DNA from: Euclidia mi
Lineage: Eukaryota; Arthropoda; Insecta; Lepidoptera; Erebidae
Assembly: GCA_944739405.2 (NCBI GenBank)
Contig: OX123182.2
Location: 66,219,183-66,283,182 of the forward strand
Length of the DNA stretch: 64,000 nucleotides
Reading direction: 5' to 3'
Shown: positions 1 through 11,167 of the stretch, piece after piece
Layout of the letters: each line of letters begins with the position of its first letter
Numbering within the stretch: the first letter of the stretch is position 1
Notes under the pieces: model-generated
The model's database searches: none
Told to the model about the DNA's origin: nothing
Seen by the model: only the letters and a program-made list of their open reading frames with translations
Translations under genes and position numbers: made by a program

Positions 1-241
1 ATTTATTTTTAATTTTTGAATTGTCTCTTTGGGTATATTCAATTTTTCTTGTTTATTATTTGCCATGTCATTTTTATTTTGTTGTCAGATGTATTTATAT
101 TTTAATTATTTTGTACACGTTTCGTTAGATTAATAACCTTTTTAAATAGTTTAGCGTATTTTGTGTAATTTTGCTTATTGTGTGCCATTGGTGTCATTCT
201 TGAAAGCCATAAAAGATTTCTCTTTTTCCTACCACAAATTT

Positions 242-496
242 TTATGCCTCGCGAAATCCATTTCTGTTTTTAGTAGTTTTTACAACAAAAAATTGACGTG
301 GAGAGCAAAGTCTGTAAAAAAGGTCAAATTGCTTAAAAAATATATCAAATGCCGCGTTAGCATCATCAATCCCGTAGATTTCGGTAAATGTTAAACTCGC
401 GAGGATGTTTTTAAATAACAGCACATTTTCAGGCGCATAATCATTTTGCTCCTTGTACTTCAATGACAAACTTAAATATATAATGTGTAAATACAT
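242..496 (-). pseudogene. LINE ORF2 fragment (between endonuclease and RT), CR1-like
   Basis: The minus frame contains an alternation of N/D, hydrophobic and FF/F residues ending in a LCSP motif. I recognise this as the linker just upstream of the reverse transcriptase in CR1-like LINEs. It lies downstream, in minus orientation, of the endonuclease relic at 960-1440, so both probably belong to one element interrupted by about 460 bp of other sequence. No catalytic motif is present in this piece. The assignment is from memory of the family. It could be a chance frame in AT-rich DNA, but its position next to the endonuclease relic argues against that. Confidence 0.4.
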
Positions 497-499
497 AAT

Positions 500-957
500 T
501 ATATATAAACAATATAGAAATAACTATGATATTATATAAACAAATTTATTAAACAACAACTTGCTAATGATTCACCTATAAAATAACTTGCAAAAAGAAG
601 GTATAAAATAAATTTTACATTTTAACTAAAATTAATATGAATCATATAAAACGTTTATACTAAAATCAGTACTATATTAATTATAAAAATGTAGTCATCA
701 CTATCACAACATCCAAGCATGATTTTATCAAGTCCCGCTTTCAGTCGCGCGCCTACTCTGTGTAATTCTAATGGAATGTCTAAGTCTGGTCGGTTTTAGT
801 TTAATTGTATCTACCCTACTTTATATATTATTGTGAACTTGTTTTTACTGTGCGCCGAACAAAATGTGTAATATTATTGTGAACTTTCTCATGTAAGTGA
901 ATGTATAATTCTTATGAGAAATAAATATATCTTAAACCTCTTTTCAAGATACATGTG
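500..957. other. AT-rich interval without a recognisable gene
   Basis: It separates two pieces of the same LINE relic. The part from about 730 to 957 is less AT-rich at its start and ends with an AATAAA-type signal near 920, as the 3' end of a plus-strand retroelement or solo LTR would. No second terminus was found to prove an insertion. Confidence 0.3.
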
Positions 958-959
958 TT

Positions 960-1440
960 ATTTACTGGACATTTAAGAATTTAGGCCGTATGGTCAGACA
1001 AAGCTAAGTCAACAGTTAGCAACAACATAAGCTTTCCACAGTTTTTGGAAGTTGTGTGCAAAATTATCGATGCATGTTTGCCGTGCTAACCTCGTTGGAC
1101 GCTCTAAACCTAGTAACAAATTAAAATTACTTAATAAACATTTTAATTCTAATGTCAAATTATTATTTTTAGTATGTCAATGTTAAAGTCGCCGGCTATT
1201 ATTATATTGCCATATTTCTTTTTATCGATCTGTAATAAAAGCTGTTCTAGTTTTTGGAAAAATACGTTTGAATTAGACTATTTTGGTACCCTATACGCGC
1301 ATACCATGATTATTTTATAGTTAGTTAATTCAATAGCACAGCATTCCAGACTTCCATTTATAGATAATTGGGCTATTTTGGGTAATTCTCTGGAGCTATG
1401 CATATAACATACGCATTAGTGTGAATATGTATTTGAAACC
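960..1440 (-). pseudogene. LINE ORF2 endonuclease relic (CR1-like, copy A)
   Basis: Translated on the minus strand with stops ignored, this shows the APE-type endonuclease core: a conserved CCAIEL stretch, then AGDFNI (the GDFN motif, near 1180-1205), and a terminal SDH near 975. It is interrupted by several stops and a frameshift. The same protein pattern recurs at 46.6-47.1 kb on the minus strand, where the order and spacing are nearly the same, so two copies of one LINE family are present. It is a dead 5'-truncated or rearranged copy. Confidence 0.6.
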
Positions 1441-1699
1441 GCAAACTTACAATTACCTACTAATGGTTTAATCCTGTGCTTGTGTTAGTACATTTACATA
1501 ATTTACGATCGCGGTTGTTGTTGTAACATATCCTTCATATATGTTTGTATTTGTTTGAAAGCTAAACAGGGCGTAGCGAAGTACAGCTAGGGGGGTCAGC
1601 TGCCTACTCTTAGCAAAAGCCTAAATATTTTCATAATTTATTATTTACATAATTCATATAATATGTAGGTATTTGCCATAAAAATATATCCTAAATATT

Positions 1700-1825
1700 T
1701 GAGGTAACTATTACTACTTTTTTTATCATAACACAAAATATTTTTCTATAACCGCGCTCCCTATGCTTTTCTGATTTATTCAATAACTAGACGTCACCAG
1801 CGGCTTCGCCCGCCTCAATCAATTA
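1700..1825. repeat. Left half of a dispersed lepidopteran repeat, split by the mariner
   Basis: The wording ...CGGCTTCGCCCGC... before the mariner and ...CCGCATTAAAATCCGTTGCG... with TTTTATACTATGTAGTGAT after it (3129-3262) are the two ends of a repeat I know to be very common in Lepidoptera. The mariner sits between them, so the repeat was there first. The start coordinate is approximate. Confidence 0.45.
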
Positions 1826-3128
1826 TAAAGGGTGTCTCAGTAAGAGTGCAATTTTTCATTTTAAAATAAAAACAAGTCTTTTATGACAGAGTTGTGATAT
1901 GTTTATTGTATTGTAAAGAAGACATGTTTCGATTAAGTATGGAATAAAATATCCGGCAAATTACCCCAACGGCTCCGATGACAGACCATTACTCTTTTCA
2001 TGAAATATTCCACGACTTTTGCACAGAGATGTGGCTGTATCTCACCAAAGACGCGTTGGATTTCCGATTTGAGCTCAGGAATTGTTTCGGGTTTATTCGC
2101 ATAAACCCGAGATTTCACAAATGCCCAAATAAAATCGCACGGCGTTAAATCGCACGATCTTGGTGGCCAGTTGACATCAGAATTTCGTGAGATAATGTGT
2201 TCTGGAAATCGTTGCTGCAATAAGTCCATTGTTTCATGCGCGGTGCGGCAGGTTGCGCCGTCCTGCTGAAACCACATGTTGTACAGATTCATGCCTTCCA
2301 GTTGAGGCCAAAAGAAGTCCGTTATCATATTCCTGTAATGAACGCCCTTCACAGTCAATGCAATGTCGGCCTCATTTTCAAAAAAGTAAGGTCCAATCAC
2401 GCCGCCTGACCAAAATCCGCACCAGACAGTTACTCGTTGTGGGTGCATTTGTTTCTCACGGATTGCATGAGGATCTTCTGCGTCCCAAATTCGACAATTT
2501 TGTGTATTCACGAAGCCATTCATATAGAAATACGCTTCATCGGAGAAAATGACTTTTTTCGAAAAATTGGCATCGACTTCACTTTGCTCCATTACCCATC
2601 GAACGAATTGCCGGCGTTTTCCATGGCCTGCTGGTTAGAGCTCCTGATTTAACTGAATCTTGTACGCATGAAGGTACAAGCTTCTTCTTTAGCCAAAATT
2701 CTTTGCGTAGTGCTTCGTGAAATTTGAAGTTGTTGAGAACGATGTCGAATGGATGTTTTCGGGTTTTCGGCGACACTTTCGTTTACAGCAGCAATGTTTT
2801 CAAGAGACCCACCGGTACATTGGCGCAAAGGATTCTTATTATCCATAATTGACCCAGTTTCTTCAAATTTTTTGACCACTCTTCGAATGGTTGACACATT
2901 AGGTGCACTTTCTCGGCTGAAAATTTGGCGAAGTTTGCGATCGGTTTCAGCGTAACTTTTCCCATTTTTGTAATGAGTTTTCACAATTATAACGCGTTGT
3001 TCTTTCGAAAAGCGCTCCTTATTTAATAATCGGAATAAACAGAGGTGACAGCTGTCAAATTTCAGAGTTGCCACATGCATGAAAAAAAATCCAATTTTAA
3101 AAAGTGCACTCTTACCGAGACACCCGTA
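1826..3128 (-). mobile_element. Tc1/mariner element, DD41D (rosa-like), with both TIRs
   Basis: Both ends are preserved. The left end begins TAAAGGGTGTCTCAG at 1826. The right end, read on the minus strand, begins TACGGGTGTCTCGG at 3128. After that the TIRs agree as GGGTGTCTC(A/G)GTAAGAGTGCA over about 21 bp with one or two differences. TA dinucleotides flank both ends, as in all Tc1/mariner insertions. The one-base length difference just inside the TA suggests a small indel. The whole 1.3-kb element carries a single transposase pseudogene on the minus strand and lies inside an older dispersed repeat. Confidence 0.85.
1933..3080 (-). pseudogene. mariner transposase (DD41D type), frameshifted
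   Basis: This is a DNA cut-and-paste transposase. The N-terminal part (from the ATG at 3080) has paired helix-turn-helix motifs around YAETDRKLRQIF and STIRRVVKKFEETG. The catalytic part begins with FSDEAYF (first Asp), then QQDGAT (second Asp) and LTPCDF (third Asp). I count 41 residues between the second and third Asp, the signature of the DD41D or rosa group, not mariner proper (34) or maT (37). The frame is lost near 2690, and an in-frame TAA lies at 2635-2637. The rest of the C-terminal half is open to 1933. It is inactive as it stands. Confidence 0.85.
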
Positions 3129-3262
3129 CATATAATCCTTACTCTTGAATCATTTTATACATTAAAAAAACCGCATTAAAATCCGTTGCGTAATTTTATA
3201 AAATTTAAGCATACATACATAGGGACAGACAGAAGACTTTGTTTTATACTATGTAGTGATAA
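3129..3262. repeat. Right half of the dispersed repeat split by the mariner
   Basis: Contains the conserved ending CATAGGGACAGACAG followed by GACTTTGTTTTATACTATG, the usual terminus of this repeat in moths. See the left half at 1700-1825. Confidence 0.5.
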
Positions 3263-5673
3263 TCTTTCGAATGCAATTCTACAACGAGGGTTTGTTTTTT
3301 AATAATCTTAGCCATGGATGCTGTATTCTATCTATTACAAAAGTATAATATAAGTATAATGAGGATATTCGTAAGCAGACAAGTAACAGTCTTTATATTA
3401 TTTAACTAGGTAAGTATGTAATAATTTTTCTTCTCCGATCGAATCAATGGACTATTGAGTACTTCTTACTACCGCGATAATCTTGTTTTACTTCATTCAC
3501 TCGGATTAAGGAAGTTTTAATTGCTTCCTACTTTGTGTGTGTTTGATATGTTAATAAAAGTGTGGATGGGCACTTGCTTTCAGCTTGTCTTGATTTCTTC
3601 GAAGGTTGTTTGCGTTTCCTCACTTTATAACTACAGTCTTGTGACGTATTGCGTACCTTGCACTTTTAAAATGGTTTGAATTATAGTAGTATTTATGCAG
3701 ATTTTGGACAATTGTTCAAGGGCCTACAGGCCCATAACACGTTATGATGTTACAACATCATAACGTGTTATGTAACGTACATACAGCAGCCGTTTGGTCT
3801 TTTCATATTTGTATGACTGTGTCGTTCTTTGTGAGCTGTTCTAACACAGGCTCTTTCTGAGCAGTACCAGCGCTGCCCAGGCAGAGGGCGCAGACCATAC
3901 CATGTAGAAATTACCAGACCAGGATTACAATCAGTACTCATTAAGCTATGTCACGTCAGGTTGAATAAGAACTTTGCGTCTTTTGCATCAAAGGCATTGG
4001 CCTTTGATGCAATGCAATTGTGCAATGCTGTTCTTGTGCCACGACATTTAGTGGAATCTGTCCGTTACCGGAATCTGACAAACATATTTTAAATCGCTTA
4101 ACGCATGTACAGTTGAACAACTTCCCGCTAGACCACCATAAGGGCGAGAATCGCTCAGCAAGACATCGTCGCTTCCAGTGCTACTTTACACGCACATTGA
4201 CACTCGTATACAAAACCAGTTTCTAGTCTGCCTCGACTCTATGAGCGAGCCAAGGGATTTTTTTTCAAACTGGTCTAGCGCCGACTTGTTTGATTGTACC
4301 TACTTACTTTATCAGTAAAATTACAACGCACTGACTATTCCCCAGGTTTAACGCATTTTGTCCATTTCTTCTGTAGGTGTCAAACTATATACCTCATATA
4401 AGAACAATTAGGAATACATACTTCCAAATGAAACGAAATAATCAAGGTTTAAAAGTCATCAACAGAAAAGTTACTAGCGTAAAATTCAACAAACAGCCTA
4501 TAAATAAAAAAATACAGGTTTGCACAATCATTAAACAAGAGCAATGTTAGCATTATTTGTTTTGAGTAGTATAATAAGATCAAAGGATAATCGGAATTAG
4601 GACAAAACCTCATTCCACTATAGCACTGTTTCACTATTGAGCCAAATATATTTGTGTATGCAAATGAGAGAATAAGCAGCGTAACAGTAGTTGTATCAAA
4701 TGCAATAAACGTGTTTGTTGTAATAATTATTGGCGTAGGTAAATTCAATCTATAGATCCGAGGCTAAAAATAGATCAACTCACACATCCCCCGGGTATAA
4801 AGTAAGGGCTCAGTAATGTGGGACATCTTGCTACGATCACCAAACTGCCTACAGCCTACAATACCGTCCCTTGATTTAATTGAAGTTATTAAAGCGGGAG
4901 TACGGAGAGTGTATACGTTCAACAGAAGACAATTTTAAGATGTCATCAATTTACGATTGCATGTTTCAATTAAGGCGCTGTACCTAGTCAAAATAGGCTT
5001 CACAAAACAGTTTTTTAGCCAAATGTATACATTTTAGAGCAGCTAAAAAAATATATGTTAATCTTGATCATATTAATGGGGGGACCATTGTGTTCAAAAC
5101 ACGTTTTCGGTAAATTTTCTCGATAAAAAAAACCATAAAATATCAATTAAAATTGAAATTGTAGCAATTGTAACTGTATTATTTATAAACAAATCTTGAT
5201 AATATTAATAACAGTGATGTAATATATAATAATAAAGGGAACTGTTGTTTTTATTTATCGATTGGAATAAGATATTTGTAAGGATTAATGTATTTAATGA
5301 TAAATAACTCGTTCTGAACGTCCCGTCGTCATCGCGCTTCTCTTTCTTATGTATACAATCCGACAGTGACAGCAACAGCTGAACTCAGTGTACTGTACAC
5401 AGCACCTTAATACATTTTGAATATGCATAAAATAGGAATTATAGTCACTAGTTTGCACATACACATAACAATCGCTTACTGCGCACAAAACATTAATCTA
5501 CCTCAGTAAACTCAAATTAGTTTTGAGGAGGAACTGGCCTACCATTTTCAGAATAATGGCATTGTATTTAGTAAGTACATCACCTGTGTAAAGAAATTCG
5601 CAGGCGCATCTCACTCCAGATTTACGTTGTTCTCGAGAGTCGTTGTGATTTCTTGCCTCCAAAACAAAAGCCA
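3263..5673. other. Intergenic, no recognisable gene
   Basis: No protein family was recognised. A 99-codon minus frame at 4449-4748 is hydrophobic and AT-rich, without recognisable domains, and is probably chance. Two perfect short inverted repeats are present at 3733-3751/3754-3772 and 3983-3995/4000-4012. They are described among the hairpins. Confidence 0.6.
3733..3772. repeat. Perfect 19-bp inverted repeat, 2-nt loop
   Basis: Arms 3733-3751 and 3754-3772 are exact reverse complements separated by AC. No neighbouring coding sequence explains it. Confidence 0.95.
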
Positions 5674-6260
5674 AAGGGGCTTCTAAACGGGCCATATTTT
5701 TCGGCCATTCATGGCTGCATTATTAGCAATTAATTGCTCAGCCATCACAAAAATACTTTTTTGGAATCAATGGCTGAGCAAGTAATGGCTGGGCAATTTG
5801 CTGAAATATGTCTGATACAGTATGGCCGGTTATGTAGACTTCTAAACGGGATACACAATCGAGCAACAATGGCCGACGAAGTTACAAAATACTACAACAT
5901 CAACGTCAACATGACGTGTGATGACAACATAACCAAATGAATATAGCCATAATCACGACGTCATTCGAAGCAAACTTCATATCGCGCAGAAAAGGATATA
6001 CTATGTCATAACTATAGAGTGCGACTGAAACAACAATAGAAACTAGCCGGGCAATATTGCAGAATATCGACAGCTCAGCGATCGTCCGGCAACCCCTCAA
6101 AACAATGTCGGCCACATGTGGCTACACCAAAAATGTTTGGCTATATGGCCAGGATATTACAGCAATATTGCATAGTCTGGCCGGGATAGCTAGCAATGTT
6201 GCCAGCCACTGTGTTGCAGCCACATATTGCGGAAAAATGTTGCCCGTTTAGAAGCACCTT
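5674..6260. mobile_element. MITE-like element with TIRs
   Basis: The left end reads AAGGGGCTTCTAAACGGGC and the right end, on the minus strand, AAGGTGCTTCTAAACGGGC, with similarity continuing for about 40 bp (a CATTTTTC then a TGTGGCTG-like stretch). The interior is rich in GGCC(A) and GGCTG words and partly self-complementary. A third TTCTAAACGGG copy at about 5840 suggests a nested or internally duplicated end. There is no coding capacity. The target duplication is unclear, so the superfamily cannot be assigned. Confidence 0.6.
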
Positions 6261-7511
6261 AACTCCCACATTTTGCTTCAGTTTACATAAGACTGAACAA
6301 ATTTATGGCACTAATAGTGCTAAGTTGTATTTATTTTCTCATTGCTGGCCTACAGAAAATCAGGTATAAAAATTTATAGTGCTTGACCCAAAAAAGGGTC
6401 AAGGAGATTTAACCTGCCCGACATAGCACACTTGTCTCTATCAACTTGAATATTTAGGCATGTGACTCAATTGTAATTCACTTTGCGTGTTTATCACTTT
6501 AAATATGAATGTTCTCCTGTGTTCTTTGCCGAATTATATTGTACACATATATTTGATTTCCTGTTCATGTATCATTTGTAAGAATTGTGTAACAATTGCA
6601 ATAAATGAACTAAACAATAAATAATTTGATAAATATAAAAATACCCTTATAATATTTAACTTTCAGCCATTACTTTCAATCAGGTTATAAAATCATAATA
6701 AAATAAACATAGCTAATGAACAAAGTTATTCTTTCTGCAAGCCTACACTCTTAAAGGAATACGCCTGTTGCACTGACGTATTTCCTGGAATAGGTACCTA
6801 CGTTTATTGGAATACTTAGGTTGTGCTTATATTCACTGCCGTTCAAAGGCAAGCTATTTAATAGAGGTAAAATTTAAAATATGAAAGCTGTATTTTGTAT
6901 TAACGAATATTTTTCTTTACTTGATTCTGTTTTACATAGTTGGGTTAGTTGTCTATACGTTTTTAAAACAGCCTAAATTTGTGAGGTTGCATATAATATG
7001 AAGGTGTGAATGATTTACACACTTTTACGCATTCAAAACTATGAATGATCTTTGATGAAACTTGGCAGTGCTTATTTATTTAATTACCACATGAGCTACC
7101 TTATTTCACGATAAACTACCCCCTATGCGGGCGAAGACCAGGTCAAAAGGTAGTATCTAATAAAAATAAATAACGTTACCTCTATCGTTCGTTTGGTCAA
7201 TGAGTGCGTCGGTGGCTCAATAACCTGCTTCATCCAAATAGTTCTTGACTACATCAGCTAGCTCTGCTGTGCCTCCTTACCTCCATACAATAAACAACGG
7301 TTTGGATGTGTGGTTTAAGCAACGCCCTATAATGTCAAGAAGCCAGACATGTTTGTGATCCATGGTCACTGCCTACCACCGTTTCTAGGCGCTGCCTCCA
7401 ATATAATAGGGTACCTAGTTGACTTCGTCATTACTACATATAGTTAGTAAAAGGTACATCTTCTATCCTTATCGCGCAAAACGAATAAGTTGTATAAGGG
7501 AATATAGGAAC
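6261..7511. other. Intergenic, nothing recognised
   Basis: AT-rich DNA with no open frame of note and no repeat terminus I could identify. Confidence 0.6.
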
Positions 7512-7525
7512 AAGTGTCGTCGCTT

Positions 7526-8129
7526 TCCCCCCGTGGGATCTCCAACTTGTCGTGTTAGTTGTGGAGGGGCTCAGTAACCGTGGCTTGGACTCCCGCGGTG
7601 AAGCTAAGAGAGATCCCAGGAGTGGACGCTCCGCGTGGGCTTGGAGAGGCCTGCGCAGGATGCGTCCAAAGGTGCGGGTGCGGGGGACAGTTCTGTCTAT
7701 CCCTCGCAGTCGGGCGCGGTCGCGGGAGGAGAGGCGTGTCGGTGTTGCGTTGCCGCGAGCCCTATCTCCCGCGACGAAATGGGGGCGCACCATTGTTGCG
7801 TCGCGGTGGGGCCGCAGAGGAAGAGGAGATGTGCTGTTGCCAGGTTGCCGTCCTCCCTATCCTCTGCGGCCTCTGGGTGTTTTGGCGGCGGAGCCCAACG
7901 CCTTTATCCGCCGCCAAAGGAGTTTTGCTCGGGGCCCGCCTGACCATCTGGCGGGACAATACCCGTCGGGGGGTAGCGACGAATGCTTTGGCGATACCCG
8001 ACCCTCCGACACACGGGTACATGAGGAACACGGGTTGGTTTTTAGTCAGTAAGAGTCTGAAAGTCCCCTTCATCAGTCCCCCAGGGCGGAGAGACTCCAT
8101 GAGGATTTTCCAACATGACAACAAAAAAA
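7526..8129 (+). mobile_element. GC-rich poly(A) retroposon, copy 1
   Basis: A sharply GC-rich block of about 604 bp in AT-rich surroundings. It begins TCCCCCCGTGGGATCTCC and ends in an A-run. It is flanked by a 14-bp direct repeat with one mismatch (AAGTGTCGTCGCTT at 7512-7525, AAGTGTTGTCGCTT at 8130-8143). A second copy in inverse orientation at 27,664-28,301 shares the same 5' end and poly(A) end. A fixed 5' end, poly(A) and variable-length target duplications mean LINE-mediated insertion of a defined short unit, as for a SINE or a non-autonomous LINE derivative. The long overlapping frames inside it result from high GC and do not look like conserved proteins. Confidence 0.8.
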
Positions 8130-8168
8130 AAGTGTTGTCGCTTGGTGCTATATGACCCTCTCTGTCTA

Positions 8169-8480
8169 ATAAGATGTCAATATTTTCATCATCATCGCCC
8201 TAGCGTTATCCCAGTTGCATCTAAAATATTTTCGGCTTGGAGCCCAGGACTCGCTTACTAGTCTTACCAAATTTGACAGAATATCAGCTTTTCGACAGAG
8301 CGACTGCAGTCTGACGCCCGCAATCTAAATGGACAGCCATATTCCATGGTTTAGACTAGTGTCCGTTTTTTTCAAGGAGACTGACCCTCCATAAATACTG
8401 TCAAAGATCTACATGACAGCCGGGATCGATAAGGCCGAAGCGATAATTAATACGCACATAACTTCGGAAACTCAATGGTG
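8169..8480. repeat. Dispersed repeat, LINE 3'-end type (probable)
   Basis: Starts with CATCATCATCGCCCTAGCG followed by TTATCCCAGTTGC. The same words recur at 56,880-56,940. CATCATCAT...CCTAGCGTTATCCC is a frequent terminus of lepidopteran LINE tails. No coding part is attached. The right boundary is approximate. Confidence 0.45.
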
Positions 8481-9359
8481 CTCGCCGACAATTTGAACCC
8501 GATAACTCTCTGCATTACAGTCTGTTAGATAATCGGTAAGGTAAATATAAAAAAAAAATAGTTATTAGGTACTGTGTTGTTTTTGCTATACGTTTTTACT
8601 TAATTTTATATTTGTTATGAAAAAATTAAGTCAGTCACTTGTGTTCCGTTGACGGACCCATATCACTCTCACGTTGCCGTCATCCGTAACGCCATCTAGT
8701 AATAAATAAATTTTGATACTGCTAAAAGTAAATTTAATAATACATCATATATTTAATGGCTTGGCGGATTTTAAGGATGACCTCCGTCAGCCATATAACT
8801 GTCAATTTAGGTTTGACACTTGTAGGTCAGTTGGTAAACATGACTGACAGAGGAACCTACTTCATGTCTCTTTGTCAATGCGTTGTCACAGAAGGCTTAT
8901 TAGAAAAAGATCATTTTTGCGCCATCCATTTTTTGTTTATTTGGTTGAATCAAATTCTACACGAAGAATTGAAAATGTTCTGCTGAAACCTCGTTACGTC
9001 AAAAACAACCTCGTTATTATACTGTCATATTGAGTATTGACAGTCGTAAATATGGCGGCATCTTACAGATTACTTAGACAAAAAAATTTGAATAAAAATA
9101 ATAAAGCACTCACGGTTAAAAATGTCAATAGCAGAAAAATGCTTCGTTATTCAGCATTGCAATGCTTCCAGTTTTCTGGGCACGCTCCAATTGACAACAA
9201 CGTAAAAGAGATTTATGACTCTTTTTTGAATATAATCCGTTTATCATTTCTTATATATATTTTAAATTGAATATTGATGATTAATAATTTTTAATGCAGT
9301 TAAACACAATTTGAAGAACAAAATGGCCAGCAAAAATATATTCCATTAAAACCTTTTCA
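8481..9359. other. Interval with two short unassigned plus frames
   Basis: Open frames at 8756-8986 (76 codons) and 9037-9270 (77 codons, ATG in a GGCGGC context) show no family I know. Neither has a visible promoter or splice site. They may be chance or relics. Confidence 0.3.
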
Positions 9360-10692
9360 CCTTAGTCAAATTATGTGCCTTGGCTGTTTGGTAGGCAAGC
9401 ACCTTGTTTTTATCTTCAGTTGGTCGAGAATGGACTTATTAGTGGGTTTTGCTGTCCACGGTATGCGCAACGTAATTCTCTTCCAACACCATATCTCAAG
9501 CCTCGATCTGTTTCCGATCCACCGCGCGAACTGACTATGATTCGGAACCGTAAAGGAATATCGAGAATACCAGAGTTCTCACAAGTCTCTTTTTTGTTAT
9601 GTTGGAGATATTTCTGTCTTTCCAGATCCTCGACATCTGCTCATTGTGGCTTTGCCCATCTGCGCACGTCACCGAATTTCCCTCTCGCTGCCTCCCTGAT
9701 CACTGATCATTGATCCCAGGTACACAAAATCACTCACGAATTCCAGGTCTTTCAATTCACCCGTGCGTGCGATCTGTTCGGTCAATCACCATAACTTTGG
9801 TCTTTGATTTATTTACCGAGAGTCCTACCCTCTCGCTTTCACGCTCTACTCTGTCGAACAGCTCTGCGAGTTCGTGCTCGGAGGATGCAAACAATGTGGT
9901 GTCATCTGCATATCGGAGGTTGCTGATTTTATTGCCACCGACTGCGATGCCTTCCATCCTTCTAGGGCTCTCCTCATTATGAATTCGCCATAAATGTTGA
10001 AAAGGATAGGGGATAGAATACATCCCTGGCGGGCTCCTTTCTCCGGTTTAAAGGGTCCCGACACCACATTATTTACTTTGACCCTGGACTCTCCATTTTC
10101 GTACAAGCTCGCAATGAGTTGTATTAGATGTAAGGGTACTCCCATTTCTTGGAGGATTTGCCACATAGATCCCCATCTTACGCAATCTAACGCTTTAGAG
10201 TAGTCAATAAAGCACAGTAGCATTGGTACATTAAATTCCCAGTTCTTCTCGATCATCTGTCTCATATTGACTATTTGCTCTCTAGTACCTCGGCCTTTAA
10301 CAAAACCGGCTTGCTCATCTGGTATTTGACGGTGCAGATATGTTTGCAATCGTCCATTGATGAAGTAAAGCATTATCTTGCTAGCATGGGATATGAGCGC
10401 CACTGTTCGGTAGTTAACGCATGACTTCGTGGACCCCTTCTTGTGCAGAGGAAGCGACTCTTCCCAGTCCGTAAGCCCGTATTCCACAGCTGGTTACACA
10501 AATCCATTAACATCTTAACACCTGTGCTGTGTTTCCTAGATGTTTAAGCTCCTCAGCAAATATGGTGTCTCTTCCGGGTGACTAGTTTGTTTTTAGCTTG
10601 TTCAAAGCATTCCTAACTTCGGATTCAATGATATCAGGCTCTAAGTATTGCTCGACTTCCTGGACTGAAGACCCAGCTGTTGTATTAGGGTC
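9360..10692 (-). pseudogene. RTE-clade LINE, reverse transcriptase part
   Basis: Minus-strand reverse transcriptase of BovB/RTE type. From N to C it has a SEVRNALNKLK linker, NYRTVALISHASK, FVKGRGTREQI, CFIDYSKALDCV, GARQGCILSPILFN, then after a frameshift near 9,980 RYADDTTLFA (the YADD catalytic pair). Downstream, in degraded frames, is the ILRIPWTAK-like C-terminal motif near 9,450-9,500. An in-frame stop lies in the linker. The endonuclease half of the same element resumes at 40,829 on the far side of the gypsy element: the protein pattern stops at GCTRVG there and resumes here with the expected linker in frame. The element was therefore split by the gypsy insertion. Confidence 0.85.
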
Positions 10693-11152
10693 TGTGGCGG
10701 ACCTAGACACAAATCATATTAAATTTAAGTAAATAAAAGTATTTATCTATTTTAAGCATATCCACACACATACAGCGTCACCTTACACAATATCTATCTA
10801 TCTATCATACGTATTTATGTAGTTATAAAATATTATGTTATCCTCTGTCTCTGTCTGTCGTTCATTGATAAAGAGCCTCGTGACGTAGCCATTCCGATCG
10901 CGATGCCGGCGCAGGTGCAGACGGCCGTTGGACCTCCTTGCCAGTCACATCCTATGCTTGACGCGGAACGCACGCTCGGTTGTTTTATATTCGCATTACG
11001 ATCACGCCATTTGCTTGTCGGGACTCAGCCTGTACTGTACTTACGCCTTACCTTACTGCTTATACTATCTATTGTGCCTGTATCCTGTGCTTTGGAAATT
11101 ATACGTTTTCAAAACTCAAGCTCTTTCTCCTTCATATTTCATCACATCTGCA
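10693..11152 (+). repeat. 5' LTR of the gypsy element
   Basis: 460 bp, TG...CA ends, near-identical to 40,370-40,828. Confidence 0.92.
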
Positions 11153-11167
11153 TTGCGAGAACATTCG

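Noticed and set aside
2579..2776. 65-codon minus frame in the mariner
   Set aside because: Third frame of the transposase region, without transposase motifs; not coding.
2229..2955. Plus-strand frames across the mariner
   Set aside because: Antisense shadows of the transposase, which has catalytic motifs on the minus strand.
4449..4748. 99-codon hydrophobic minus frame
   Set aside because: AT-rich, no conserved blocks, no promoter or splice signals; indistinguishable from chance.
7552..8155. Overlapping 166- and 198-codon frames on plus and 120 on minus
   Set aside because: High-GC sequence without stops in several frames. The homologous frames in the second retroposon copy are broken differently.
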